Shown: positions 15,572-22,877 of the stretch, piece by piece
Position numbering within the stretch: the stretch's first letter is position 1
Layout: each line of letters begins with the position of its first letter
Source of the DNA: Actinoplanes campanulatus
Lineage (GTDB): Bacteria > Actinomycetota > Actinomycetes > Mycobacteriales > Micromonosporaceae
Assembly (NCBI RefSeq): GCF_014647795.1
Contig: NZ_BMPW01000042.1
Coordinates: 1-39,575, forward strand
Length of the DNA stretch: 39,575 bases
Reading direction: 5' to 3'
Program-made: the position numbers and the translations under genes
The notes under the pieces: model-generated
Told to the model about the DNA's origin: nothing
The model's input: the letters and a program-made list of their open reading frames with translations, nothing else
The model's database searches: none

Positions 15572-16886
15572 GCGGCCGTACCTGTCCAGCCCGCTCGGCC
15601 GGCGGCTGCTGGCCGCGTTCCTGCTGGTCGCCCTCTCCTCGGTGGTGGTGCTGTCGATGGCCGCGAGGGTCGCCACCGACCGTGGCCTGGCCAGCGCCGA
15701 ACAGCAGCGCCGGGGGCAGGTAACGGCACGGGTGGCGGCGGCCGCGGCGCGCGCGTACCGGACCGCTGGCGGCTGGCCCGGCGCGGACCTCGAAGCGGCC
15801 GCCGGGCTGGCCGAGAGGTCCGGGGCCCGCCTGGTGGTCCGCGGCGTGGACGGCGCCATGGTGTGGCCCGGTCACGGGCACGGGATGGGCATGGCCGGGC
15901 TCGCCGCGGCCACCGCCCCGGTCACCGTCGACGGGCAACGCGTCGGCAGCGTACAGGTGTTCTTCTCGGCCACCGTGGACACCGAACGCCGCGTCGCCTG
16001 GGCCTGGGTGGCTGGCGCCGCGGGAGCCGCGCTCCTGGCGGCGCTCGCCGTCAGCGGATATGTGACCCGCCGCCTCACCCGCCCGCTGATCGTCCTCGCC
16101 GCAGTGGCCCGCCGCTTCGCCGCCGGGGACCGCGCGGCCCGGGCCCGGCTCACCGCGCCCGGCGAGCTCGGCGAGGTGGCGCGCGCCTTCGACGGCATGG
16201 CCGACGAGGTGGCGCGCACCGACACGGCACGCCGGAGGCTGACCGCCGACGTCGCGCACGAGCTGCGTACCCCGCTGGCGGGTCTACAGGCCGGCCTGGA
16301 GGAGCTGCGCGACGGGCTGGCCCCGGCCGACCCGGCTCACCTCGCCGTCCTGCACGACCAGAGCCTGCGGCTGGGGCGGATCGTGCAGGACCTGGCCGAC
16401 CTGGCCGCCGCCGAGGCGGGTCCGGTGTCACTGCACCCGGTGGACGCCGACCTGGCCGAGATCGCCGGTGCGGCGGTGGCGGCGATGCGGCCCCGGTTCG
16501 ACGCGGCCGGGCTGACCGTCGTCGCCGGCTTGGCGGAGCCGGTTGCGGTGCGCGCCGACCACGACCGGCTGCACCAGGCGATCACCAACCTGCTGACCAA
16601 CGCGGTCCGGTACTGCCGGCCCGGCGATCGGGTCACCGTCCACGCCGGCACCGAGGGCGATGAGGCGGTGCTGCGGGTCGCCGACACCGGGCCCGGGATA
16701 CCGCCGGACGAGCTGCCGCACGCGTTCGAGCGCCTCTGGCGGGGCCGTGACGCCCAGCGGATTCCCGGCACCGGGATCGGGCTGACCGTCGTCCGGGAGC
16801 TGATCGCCGCACATGGCGGCGCCACCACGATCGCGTCCCCGCCCAGCGGCGGCGTCACCGTCACCATCCGGCTGCCTCACGGGTGA
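15561..16886 (+). CDS. Sensor histidine kinase with His/Met-rich sensor loop
   Basis: 441 residues from an overlapping GTG. Helix 1 spans about 15-34, helix 2 about 146-168. Between them an extracytoplasmic domain carries WPGHGHGMGMAG (102-113), a histidine/methionine cluster suited to binding a soft metal. A HAMP segment (about 166-220) precedes the H-box VAHELRTPL (His233). The ATPase domain has the N-box HQAITNLLTNAVRY, G1 VADTGPGIPPDE, F-box HAFERLWRG and G2 GTGIGLTVV. It should phosphorylate the adjacent regulator. A metal signal is an inference from the loop and from the upstream metal ATPase. Confidence 0.9.
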   Translation: MTTERPYLSSPLGRRLLAAFLLVALSSVVVLSMAARVATDRGLASAEQQRRGQVTARVAAAAARAYRTAGGWPGADLEAAAGLAERSGARLVVRGVDGAMVWPGHGHGMGMAGLAAATAPVTVDGQRVGSVQVFFSATVDTERRVAWAWVAGAAGAALLAALAVSGYVTRRLTRPLIVLAAVARRFAAGDRAARARLTAPGELGEVARAFDGMADEVARTDTARRRLTADVAHELRTPLAGLQAGLEELRDGLAPADPAHLAVLHDQSLRLGRIVQDLADLAAAEAGPVSLHPVDADLAEIAGAAVAAMRPRFDAAGLTVVAGLAEPVAVRADHDRLHQAITNLLTNAVRYCRPGDRVTVHAGTEGDEAVLRVADTGPGIPPDELPHAFERLWRGRDAQRIPGTGIGLTVVRELIAAHGGATTIASPPSGGVTVTIRLPHG

Positions 16887-16963
16887 CGCGACATCACCCC
16901 CCGTCCCGGCCGGATGCCCGCACGAGGGCTTCGAGGAGGTCCTGGCGCCGCGGTGAACGGCCG

Positions 16964-17143
16964 TCAGACCCGGCCGAGGACCGCGTCGGGACGGTCGTCG
17001 AACTCGAAGCCGAGCCGGTCCGCCAACGGGACGGCGCTGATGTGGCGGCCGATCAGCAGGTCGACCAGCTCGCGATAGCCCGCTTCCGGCGGTACGGGAA
17101 CGACCTCCCTGGTCATCACGTCGTCCACGATCCAGGTCCGCAT
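16964..17143 (-). CDS. CBS half-domain protein, 59 residues
   Basis: Starts MRTWIVDDVMTREVVPV, then YRELVDLLIGRHISAVPLADR, the standard first half of a CBS motif. It then leaves the family pattern (LGFEFDDRPDAVLGRV) and stops. CBS domains normally occur in pairs of about 60 residues each, with a following strand such as VLGVV-E-DLL, so this is a truncated relative of the gene at position 1. GAGGAAGGTG lies before the ATG and a box lies 71 bases upstream, so expression signals are intact. It could be a functional mini-CBS protein or a decaying gene. Confidence 0.6.
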   Translation of the reverse strand: MRTWIVDDVMTREVVPVPPEAGYRELVDLLIGRHISAVPLADRLGFEFDDRPDAVLGRV

Positions 17144-17213
17144 GACAATCACCTTCCTCACCCGTACGGCGAGGGCATCACCTCCACCGTCACCCGGCGG
17201 AGGCCGCGCGGAC

Positions 17214-17228
17214 AGGGCCGATCGCCCC
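17214..17228 (-). promoter_or_regulatory. DosR-like box before the CBS half-protein
   Basis: AGGGCCGATCGCCCC (reverse orientation) matches the right arm exactly and the left arm with one change. It lies 71 bases before the ATG at 17143 and touches the end of the USP gene. Confidence 0.45.
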
Positions 17229-17232
17229 CGTC

Positions 17233-18048
17233 TCAGCACTGTTCCACCGGCCAGCCGGGTGGCACGAGCAGCACCGGGCAGAGCCGCCGACCGCCCGAGG
17301 TCGCGTTGGTGACGCTGTACAACAGCTCGACGAGCCAGCCTTTGTGCCCGCGCCCGGCGACCAGGAGACGGCCGCGGCGGGAGGCGCGCTCGGCGGTGTA
17401 GGCGGTCTCCGCCTCGCTGATCAGCAGCCGCTCCACCGGCACGCCGGAGCGGATCCCGGCCAGGTCCGCCAACGGGTCGGCCGGCTCCCCCGGCTCGCTC
17501 ACGTGCACCAGCACGAGCGGGCAGCCGGTTCGGGTGGCGGCCTGGTAGGCGTAGTCGACGGTGGCGGTGTGCCGTCCGGACGCCGCGGCCACGACCGGTC
17601 CGCGCGCCGGGGACGGTCCCCGGTAGACCATGAGGGGGCAGGCGCTGTGGTGTGCCAGATACGCCGCGGTGGATCCCCAGCCGTGCCCGAGCCCCGACTC
17701 GTCGCGGTGCCGGATGACCAGCAGCCCGGCGTGCCGGGATCGCTCGATCAGCGTCTCGGCGGCGCTGTCGTCGACCAGTTCGGTGTGCACGCGCAGGTTC
17801 GGGTGCGTGTTCGTGGCCCGCAGCGCGGCGAACTCGACCAGGTGGCGGTCCTCCTCGGGATCGAGCCGACCGGCTTTGCGGCGCTGCGCGACCCCGTGCC
17901 GCCCGGGCCAGGCGTGTACCACCTCCAGCGGCACGCCGCGACGCTCCGCCTCCACGGCGGCGATGTCGACGATCTCCAGTTCGGCCGGCACACCATCGAT
18001 GCCGACCACCACGGGCAGCTTCTCCTCGTCCGGCACGACACTGCGCAT
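17233..18048 (-). CDS. Tandem-domain universal stress protein
   Basis: 271 residues with two USP units. Domain 1: LPVVVGIDGVPAELEIV, central LLVIRHRDESGLGHGWGST, end AHHSACPLMVYRG. Domain 2: GPVVAAASGRHTATVDYAYQAA, VPVERLLISEAETA, LLVAGRGHKGWLVELL and CPVLLVPPGW. Neither carries a clean G-2x-G-9x-G-S loop, so ATP binding is uncertain. The ATG at 18048 has only a weak ribosome binding site. Two boxes lie 36-73 bases upstream in the divergent gap shared with the ATP-grasp remnant. Confidence 0.85.
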   Translation of the reverse strand: MRSVVPDEEKLPVVVGIDGVPAELEIVDIAAVEAERRGVPLEVVHAWPGRHGVAQRRKAGRLDPEEDRHLVEFAALRATNTHPNLRVHTELVDDSAAETLIERSRHAGLLVIRHRDESGLGHGWGSTAAYLAHHSACPLMVYRGPSPARGPVVAAASGRHTATVDYAYQAATRTGCPLVLVHVSEPGEPADPLADLAGIRSGVPVERLLISEAETAYTAERASRRGRLLVAGRGHKGWLVELLYSVTNATSGGRRLCPVLLVPPGWPVEQC

Positions 18049-18083
18049 ACCCGTACGCTAAATGGCTCCACATCGGGGCGGGC

Positions 18084-18121
18084 AGGGCCGACCGGCGGCC
18101 AGGCCAGGGCCGGGCGGTCCC
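18084..18121 (-). promoter_or_regulatory. Two DosR-like boxes in a divergent gap
   Basis: AGGGCCGACCGGCGGCC (18084-18100, imperfect) and AGGGCCGGGCGGTCCC (18106-18121, good, spacer one base longer) lie upstream of the reverse-strand USP. They could also face the ATP-grasp remnant to the right. Confidence 0.45.
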
Positions 18122-18127
18122 GCCGCT

Positions 18128-18457
18128 GTGCGCCATCTGCGCGCCGCGGGTCACGGCCCCGAGGACCTGGTATCGAAGACCCGGTACGCCGCGGGGGAGG
18201 TCCTGGCCGCGTACGGGATCGCGGTATTGCCGGCCGCGCACGCCGGCACCGGGGTGAGCGCGGTCGCCGCCGCGGAGCGCCTCGGCTATCCGGTGATCGT
18301 CATGCCCGCGGGCCGCACGGCCGGGCCGGGCCGCTGCGACGCGGGCCGGCCCGCACTGCGCAGCGAGGCCGACCTGACCCCGTTGCTGGCCGGCCCGACC
18401 GGGGTGGTGGCCGGAAACGTCCGGCTGCGGCTCACCGGAACGCCGGCAAACCGGTGA
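18128..18457 (+). pseudogene. ATP-grasp fragment of an NDP-forming acyl-CoA synthetase
   Basis: The recognisable part is KTRYAAGEVLAAYGIAVLPA followed by AGTGVSAVAAAERLGYPVIV, the opening of the ATP-grasp domain of ADP-forming acetate/acyl-CoA ligases (LLAAYGIPV and AA-LGYPV in the family). The intact enzymes are about 700 residues; here only about 70 residues remain before the sequence becomes unrelated and ends at 18457. There is no CoA-binding domain and no good ribosome binding site. It is best read as the remnant of a longer gene. The ORF remains open from 18062. Confidence 0.5.
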
Positions 18458-18498
18458 GTTGAACCCGTGCACGGCGTCGAGCCGGCGCCGGCTCCTTG

Positions 18499-18780
18499 TC
18501 ACCGACGCGGGAGCCTGCTATCCGGGCAGGTGTCCGGACGATCGTCGCCGGGCACCGACAGCGGGTTGCGTTCGTCGTCGCGTTCGGCGAGCCGGGCCAG
18601 GGTGCCACGGTAGGTGGCCGCGCTGACCTCGCCGCGCACCAGATGCGCCGCCAACGCGCCCTCCAGGGTCGTCGGCTCGGCGTCGCTCGTGTCGGGCTTG
18701 TCCTCGTGCGCCGCCGCCTCGGATTCGGGCAGGATGTAGAGCACCGCGGCGACGATCACGGCCAGGACGAGCAACAGCAT
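18499..18780 (-). CDS. Small membrane protein with conserved SHOCT-like tail (paralogue 1)
   Basis: 93 residues. One membrane helix at the N-terminus (MLLLVLAVIVAAVLYILP), an acidic linker, then a conserved block: EPTTLEGALAAHLVRGEV, ATYRGTLARLAERDDERNPL and SVPGDDRPD. The helical part resembles a SHOCT (short C-terminal) domain. Two close paralogues lie at 36657-37190 and 38475-38759. GGAGGTGATC lies 8 bases before the ATG. A palindromic box (18837-18851) lies 57 bases upstream, shared with the divergent USP. Function unknown; stress-linked membrane role inferred from box and neighbours. Confidence 0.75.
   Translation of the reverse strand: MLLLVLAVIVAAVLYILPESEAAAHEDKPDTSDAEPTTLEGALAAHLVRGEVSAATYRGTLARLAERDDERNPLSVPGDDRPDTCPDSRLPRR
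18532..18582. repeat. 51-bp copy shared with 38487-38537
   Basis: This segment of paralogue 1 matches 38487-38537 with three differences, by eye. It encodes the conserved DDERNPLS motif and the following residues. It is same-orientation and 20 kb apart, so it could support recombination between the two copies. Confidence 0.7.
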
Positions 18781-18836
18781 CGCGATCACCTCCACCTCCT
18801 TCCGCCACTCCTCGATCAGATCGACGGTGACCGGCA

Positions 18837-18860
18837 GGGACGAAGGTTCCCAACGGCCCT
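18837..18860. promoter_or_regulatory. Overlapping divergent DosR-like boxes
   Basis: GGGACGAAGGTTCCC (18837-18851) is a palindrome facing the small membrane gene at 57 bases. GTTCCCAACGGCCCT (18846-18860) overlaps it and faces the USP start at 18924 at 63 bases. A further GGGAC follows at 18864. Confidence 0.6.
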
Positions 18861-18923
18861 GCCGGGACGAGCCGGCACGGCCGGACAGTGGACGGGGGAA
18901 CACGTCGGCAGTGGGGGACGGAG

Positions 18924-19660
18924 ATGGACCCGGAATCGAAAGGCCTGGTCGTCGCCGGTGTCAACGACTCACCTGCCGGCCGGCAGGCGGTCCGGACCGG
19001 CGCCCGCGAGGCGGCGCTTCGTGGATGCCGCTTGGAGTTGGCGCACGCGTTCAACTGGGTGCCGACGATCGATCGGGCGCCGGCCCTGGACCGGGCGGCC
19101 CTGATGGAACGGGCGGTCGCCGACGCGCGCGAGGCCGCGCCCGGGGTGCCGGTGGAGACCCTGCTCGTCGAGGGCGAGCCCGCTCACCGTGCTGTTGCGC
19201 CGGTCCCGTGCCGCGGCGCTGACCCTGATCGGCGACGGTGGCCTGCCGGAGCGCACCTGCCTGCCGCCGGAGGCCCTTACGGCGCAGGTCGCGGCCCGCG
19301 CAGCCGGCACGGTGCTGGTCACCCCGGCAGCGTCCGCGTCGGGCCCGGTGGTGGGTGTCAACGGCTCGGACGCCTCCTGGCAGGCGCTGGATTTCGCCTT
19401 CGACACGGCGGCCCGCCGACGGGCGGCGCTCGTCGTGATGCGGGCCTGGGATCCGGAGGGGGGGAAGGATCCACGGGCCGCTCTGGTCCGGGCGGTCGGC
19501 CCGCTGGAACGCGGGTACGGGGTGACCGCGACGTTGCGGGTCGTCGAAGGGGATCCCGGCGAGGCGCTGCGGGAGGCGGCCCGGTCCGCGGGCCTGGTAG
19601 TGCTGGGAGCCCGCGGCTGGCATCCCTACTCCGGCCTGCTGGGCTGGGTGGCAGCGCGCC
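18924..19660 (+). pseudogene. Tandem USP, frameshifted and 3'-truncated
   Basis: Domain 1 starts KGLVVAGVNDSPAGRQAV and reaches VETLLVEGEPAH; at about 19185 the frame shifts, and LLRRSRAAALTLIGDGG and AAGTVLVTPAAS continue one frame over. Domain 2 (GPVVGVNGSDASWQALDFA, VVEGDPGEALREAA, GLVVLGARGWHPYSGLLG) breaks off at about 19655, before the expected last helix and strand. Beyond that point the DNA is the reverse complement of a cyclic-nucleotide gene that is also truncated there. A deletion has therefore removed both facing 3' ends. The reading frame stays open to 19971 only by running through the antisense gene. Confidence 0.75.
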
Positions 19661-20071
19661 GCCCACCCGGGCCAGCAGCCGTGCGTAGAACGCCCGCCCC
19701 AGGTCGGGATCGTCGCCGAGAAAGCCGCGCACCGCGGCGGCGCGCAACTCGACGGCGTCGACCTCCTGGACAGCGGCGGCGCCGAACCCCCAGCGAAACG
19801 GCGGCGTCAGCGCCTCCCAGCCGATCACCGACCCGGGAACGAGCAACTCGACCGCGACGTCACCGCGGCCCGGCACGTGCAGGTCGACCATCACGTCGCC
19901 GTTGTGGATCAGCCACAGCCGGTCGGCGGGGCCGTCCTCACGGCACAGACGGTCGCCGGGGGCGTAGGTGACCGGCCGGCCGCAGACCGCCATCCGGCGC
20001 AGCCAGCCGGCCGGAAAGTCGGCGACAAGCCCGTTCATCGCCAGCAGGTCGAACGTGGTCAGGAACTCCAT
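19358..20071 (-). CDS. Cyclic-nucleotide-binding domain protein, C-terminus lost
   Basis: From the ATG at 20071 (GGGGAGGTG before it) the first 135 residues form a Crp-type cNMP fold: AVCGRPVTYAPGDRLCREDG, RLWLIHNGDVMVDLHVPGRG, VAVELLVPGSVIGWEAL and the dimer helix start AFYARLLARV. After that the product is a Pro/Arg-rich run-on that overlaps the antisense USP and ends at 19358. The true C-terminal helix is missing. No DNA-binding domain is present; homologues of this short type usually have only the cNMP domain. A consensus box lies 52 bases upstream. Function may be lost or limited to nucleotide sensing. Confidence 0.65.
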   Translation of the reverse strand: MEFLTTFDLLAMNGLVADFPAGWLRRMAVCGRPVTYAPGDRLCREDGPADRLWLIHNGDVMVDLHVPGRGDVAVELLVPGSVIGWEALTPPFRWGFGAAAVQEVDAVELRAAAVRGFLGDDPDLGRAFYARLLARVGGALPPSPAGRSRDASRGLPALPGPRTGPPPAAPRRDPLRRPATSRSPRTRVPAGRPPGPERPVDPSPPPDPRPASRRAPPVGGPPCRRRNPAPARRRPSR

Positions 20072-20122
20072 GGCCACCTCCCCTTCCGTCGCCGACGGTA
20101 CGGCCGGCGCCGGCCGCCCGGC

Positions 20123-20137
20123 AGGGCCGGACGTCCC
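20123..20137 (-). promoter_or_regulatory. DosR-like box before the cNMP gene
   Basis: Read on the reverse strand this is GGGACGTCCGGCCCT, identical to the box at 327-341, and 52 bases before the ATG at 20071. Confidence 0.6.
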
Positions 20138-20230
20138 GCACGGATCGTGTCGAATCAAAACCCAGCGGTACGCCCTACTCGTGGCGGGGCTGCGGTGTCG
20201 GGTTCCGTGGTTCACCGTGGACGGCCGTAC

Positions 20231-20244
20231 GGGACCTTCGGTCC
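20231..20244 (+). promoter_or_regulatory. Palindromic DosR-like box before a small gene
   Basis: GGGACCTTCGGTCC is nearly self-complementary and ends 36 bases before the ATG at 20281. Confidence 0.55.
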
Positions 20245-20280
20245 ATGCGCCGGCCGACCGGATCGCATAGCGTCGATTCC

Positions 20281-20529
20281 ATGGCTCGGCGACGACGGGC
20301 TGGACCGCGAACGGCTCCCCGCGCGGTGGGCCGTGTCGTGTTCACGGTGTTGCTGCCGTCGCTGTCTCCGTTGCTGAACATCATGGCCGCCTACGGCTTC
20401 GTCTTTCTGGGCCGTCGGGAGGCGGCGGTGGGCTGGCAGAAGCTGCGCCGCACCGGTCAGGTCACCGTTCCCGTACCGCCCGGATGGCGTGAAAGGAGAC
20501 CGCCGTGCCCCACGAACGTGGAGATGTGA
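20281..20529 (+). CDS. Small basic one-helix membrane protein
   Basis: 82 residues from the ATG at 20281. A basic N-terminus (MARRRRAGPRTAPRAVGR) is followed by a hydrophobic segment of about 28 residues starting VVFTVLLPSLSPLLNIM and a Trp/Arg-containing tail. There is no strong ribosome binding site. The box at 20231 gives it a plausible promoter. The end overlaps the kinase remnant start at 20505 by 25 bases. Family not recognised; coding status moderately uncertain. Confidence 0.45.
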   Translation: MARRRRAGPRTAPRAVGRVVFTVLLPSLSPLLNIMAAYGFVFLGRREAAVGWQKLRRTGQVTVPVPPGWRERRPPCPTNVEM

Positions 20530-21026
20530 TCGCCGGCCGCTACCGGCTCGACGACCCGATCGCCTCCGGCGGGATGGGTGAGGTGTGGCGGGCCACCGAC
20601 ACCGTGCTCGCCCGCCCAGTCGCGGTCAAGACGCTGCGCGCCGACCGGGCCGTCGACCCGCAGTTCCCGACCCGTTTCCGGCACGAGGCCCGGGCCATGG
20701 CGGCGCTGCACCATCCCGGCGTCGTCGACGTCTACGACTTCGGCGAGGACGACGGCGACGGCGCCTACCTGGTGATGGCCCGGGTGGACGGGCACCTGCG
20801 CGACGTACCCCCTCTGCTGCCCGCGGGCGCCGCGCTGGCAGTGGCCGGCCCGTCCGGCTGGTTCCCCGCCCCGTCACCGGCGCGCACCCGGCCCAGCGCC
20901 TCGCCCAGCCGGACCACGTCGCCCAGCCCGTCGCGCACCTCGCCCAGCCCCAGCCCGTCGACGACCTCGCCCAGCCCACCACCACCGTCCTCACCGGCCG
21001 CCGGCACCTCCTGGGCGGCGGGATGA
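20505..21026 (+). pseudogene. Ser/Thr protein kinase with catalytic lobe deleted
   Basis: 173 residues. The N-lobe is excellent: IAGRYRLDDPIASGGMGEVW (glycine loop), VAVKTLRAD (ATP lysine), FRHEARAMAALHHPGVV (helix C Glu) and AYLVMARVDG (hinge). Right after the hinge, at about residue 100, the sequence jumps to AGAALAVAGPSGW and a Pro/Ser/Thr tail (SPSPSRTSPSPSPSTTSP), which in this kinase family lies after the kinase domain and membrane helix. The HRD loop, DFG and rest of the C-lobe, about 170 residues, are gone. The deletion left the frame open. No kinase activity is possible. The stop overlaps the GH65 start (ATGA). Confidence 0.75.
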
Positions 21027-22873
21027 GCCGCCATCCGGCCTACCCGGTCGAGCCCTGGCAGATCCGGGAGACGCACCTCGACGTCGACCTGCTGGCCCGC
21101 TCCGAGTCGATCTTCGCGCTCGGCAACGGGCACATCGGGTTGCGCGGCAACCTGGAGGAGGGCGAGCCGCACGCCCTGCCCGGCAGCTACCTGAACTCGT
21201 TCTACGAGCTGCGGCCACTGCCGTACGCCGAGGCCGGGTACGGCTACCCCGAGTCCGGGCAGACCATCGTCAACGTCACCAACGGCAAGGTGATCCGCCT
21301 GCTGGTCGACGACGAGCCGTTCGACGTGCGCGACGGCCGCCTGCGCCACCACGAGCGGGTGCTCGACCTGCGGGCCGGCGTGCTGCGCCGCGAGGTGGAG
21401 TGGGAGTCCGCCTATCTGGACACCTTCTGGGACGGGGCGGACGTCGAGATCGACGGCGACGCCGAGGTGCAGCAGGCCGTCCGGTTCGGCATGTTCCACG
21501 TTCTGCAGGCCGGGGCCCGGGCCGAGCGGCGGCCGATCGCGGCCAAGGGGCTGACCGGTCCCGGCTACGACGGCCACGTCTTCTGGGACACCGAACGGTA
21601 CGTCCTGCCGGTACTGACCTACGTGCAACCCAACGCCGCGGCCGGGGCGCTGCGCTGGCGGCACGCCACCCTGGACCTGGCCCGTGAACGGGCCGGCACG
21701 CTGGGCTGGGCCGGGGCCGCGTTCCCGTGGCGGACCATCCGCGGTCACGAATGCTCCGGGTACTGGCCGGCCGGGACGGCGGCGGTGCACATCGGCGCCG
21801 ACATCGCCGACGCGGTGACCCGCTACACGGCGGCCACCGGCGACACCGCGTTCGACCGGGACGTCGGCGCCGAACTGCTGGTGGAGACGGCCCGGCCGTG
21901 GGTGTCGTACGGCCACTACGACCGGCACGGCGTCTTCCATCTGCACGGCGTCACCGGCCCGGACGAGTACACAGCGGTCGCCGACGACAACGTCTACACC
22001 AACCTGATGGCGCGGCGGAACCTGATCGCGGCCGCCGACGCGGTGGCCCGTCATCCGGAACGGGCGACCGCGCTCGCGGCCACCGCCGACGAGGTGGCCG
22101 CGAGCGCGGTCGCGGCGAAGGCCATGTGCGTGCCGTACGACGAGGAACTGGGCGTCCACCCACAGGTCCGCGGGTTCACCCTGATGAGGGAGTGGGACTT
22201 CGGCGCCACCGGCCCCGGCGACTACCCGCTCATGCTGCACTTCCCGTACCTGGACCTGTACCGCAGCCAAGTGATCAAGCAGACCGACGTGGTGCTCGCC
22301 ATGCACTGGTGCGGCGACGCGTTCACCGCCGCCGACAAGGCCCGCAACTTCGCGTACTACGAGCGCCGTACGGTCCGCGACTCGTCGCTGTCCGCGTGCA
22401 CCCAGGCCGTCCTGGCCGCCGAGGTGGGCCACCTGGAGCTGGCCCACGACTACATCGGCGAGGCCGCCCTCACCGACCTGTACGACCTGCACCGCAACAC
22501 CCGCGACGGGCTGCACATCGCGTCGCTGGCCGGGGCCTGGATCTCCCTGGTCGCCGGGCTGGGCGGGATGCGCGACCACGACGGTGTGCTGTCCTTCGCG
22601 CCCCGGCTGCCGAGCCGCATCGAACGGCTCCGCTTCTCCCTGCTCTGGCACGGGCTGCGCCTGCACGTGACGGTCCGGCCCACCGAGGCCGAGTACACGC
22701 TGCGCACCGGCGACGGCGGTGCCAAGGTGGAGCTGTGGCACCACGGCGAGCGGCTGGTCCTCACCACCGCCGCCCAGGTGATCCGGCCTGTTCCCCCGAT
22801 CACCCCGCTCACCGGCGCCCCGGAGCAGCCGCCGGGCCGCCGTCCGGTGCACCGCCCGGGCCGTCTCGGCTGA
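21023..22873 (+). CDS. GH65 disaccharide phosphorylase with shortened N-domain
   Basis: 616 residues; the family is usually 750-800. The start (PYPVEPW-type, SIFALGNGHIGLRGNLEE, SYLNSFYELRPLPY) and the (alpha/alpha)6 catalytic barrel are well preserved: KGLTGPGYDGHVFWDTE, HECSGYWPAGTAA, GVTGPDEYTAVADDNVYTN with the catalytic acid Glu, and KQTDVVLAMHW for phosphate binding. Between REVEWES (128) and AYLDTFWDG (131), about 170 residues of the N-terminal beta-sandwich are absent, without a frame break. The family cleaves maltose, trehalose or kojibiose with phosphate; the exact sugar is not clear. The barrel might still fold, but I would expect impaired activity. No beta-phosphoglucomutase gene is adjacent. 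Confidence 0.85.
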   Translation: MSRHPAYPVEPWQIRETHLDVDLLARSESIFALGNGHIGLRGNLEEGEPHALPGSYLNSFYELRPLPYAEAGYGYPESGQTIVNVTNGKVIRLLVDDEPFDVRDGRLRHHERVLDLRAGVLRREVEWESAYLDTFWDGADVEIDGDAEVQQAVRFGMFHVLQAGARAERRPIAAKGLTGPGYDGHVFWDTERYVLPVLTYVQPNAAAGALRWRHATLDLARERAGTLGWAGAAFPWRTIRGHECSGYWPAGTAAVHIGADIADAVTRYTAATGDTAFDRDVGAELLVETARPWVSYGHYDRHGVFHLHGVTGPDEYTAVADDNVYTNLMARRNLIAAADAVARHPERATALAATADEVAASAVAAKAMCVPYDEELGVHPQVRGFTLMREWDFGATGPGDYPLMLHFPYLDLYRSQVIKQTDVVLAMHWCGDAFTAADKARNFAYYERRTVRDSSLSACTQAVLAAEVGHLELAHDYIGEAALTDLYDLHRNTRDGLHIASLAGAWISLVAGLGGMRDHDGVLSFAPRLPSRIERLRFSLLWHGLRLHVTVRPTEAEYTLRTGDGGAKVELWHHGERLVLTTAAQVIRPVPPITPLTGAPEQPPGRRPVHRPGRLG

Positions 22874-22877
22874 CGCC

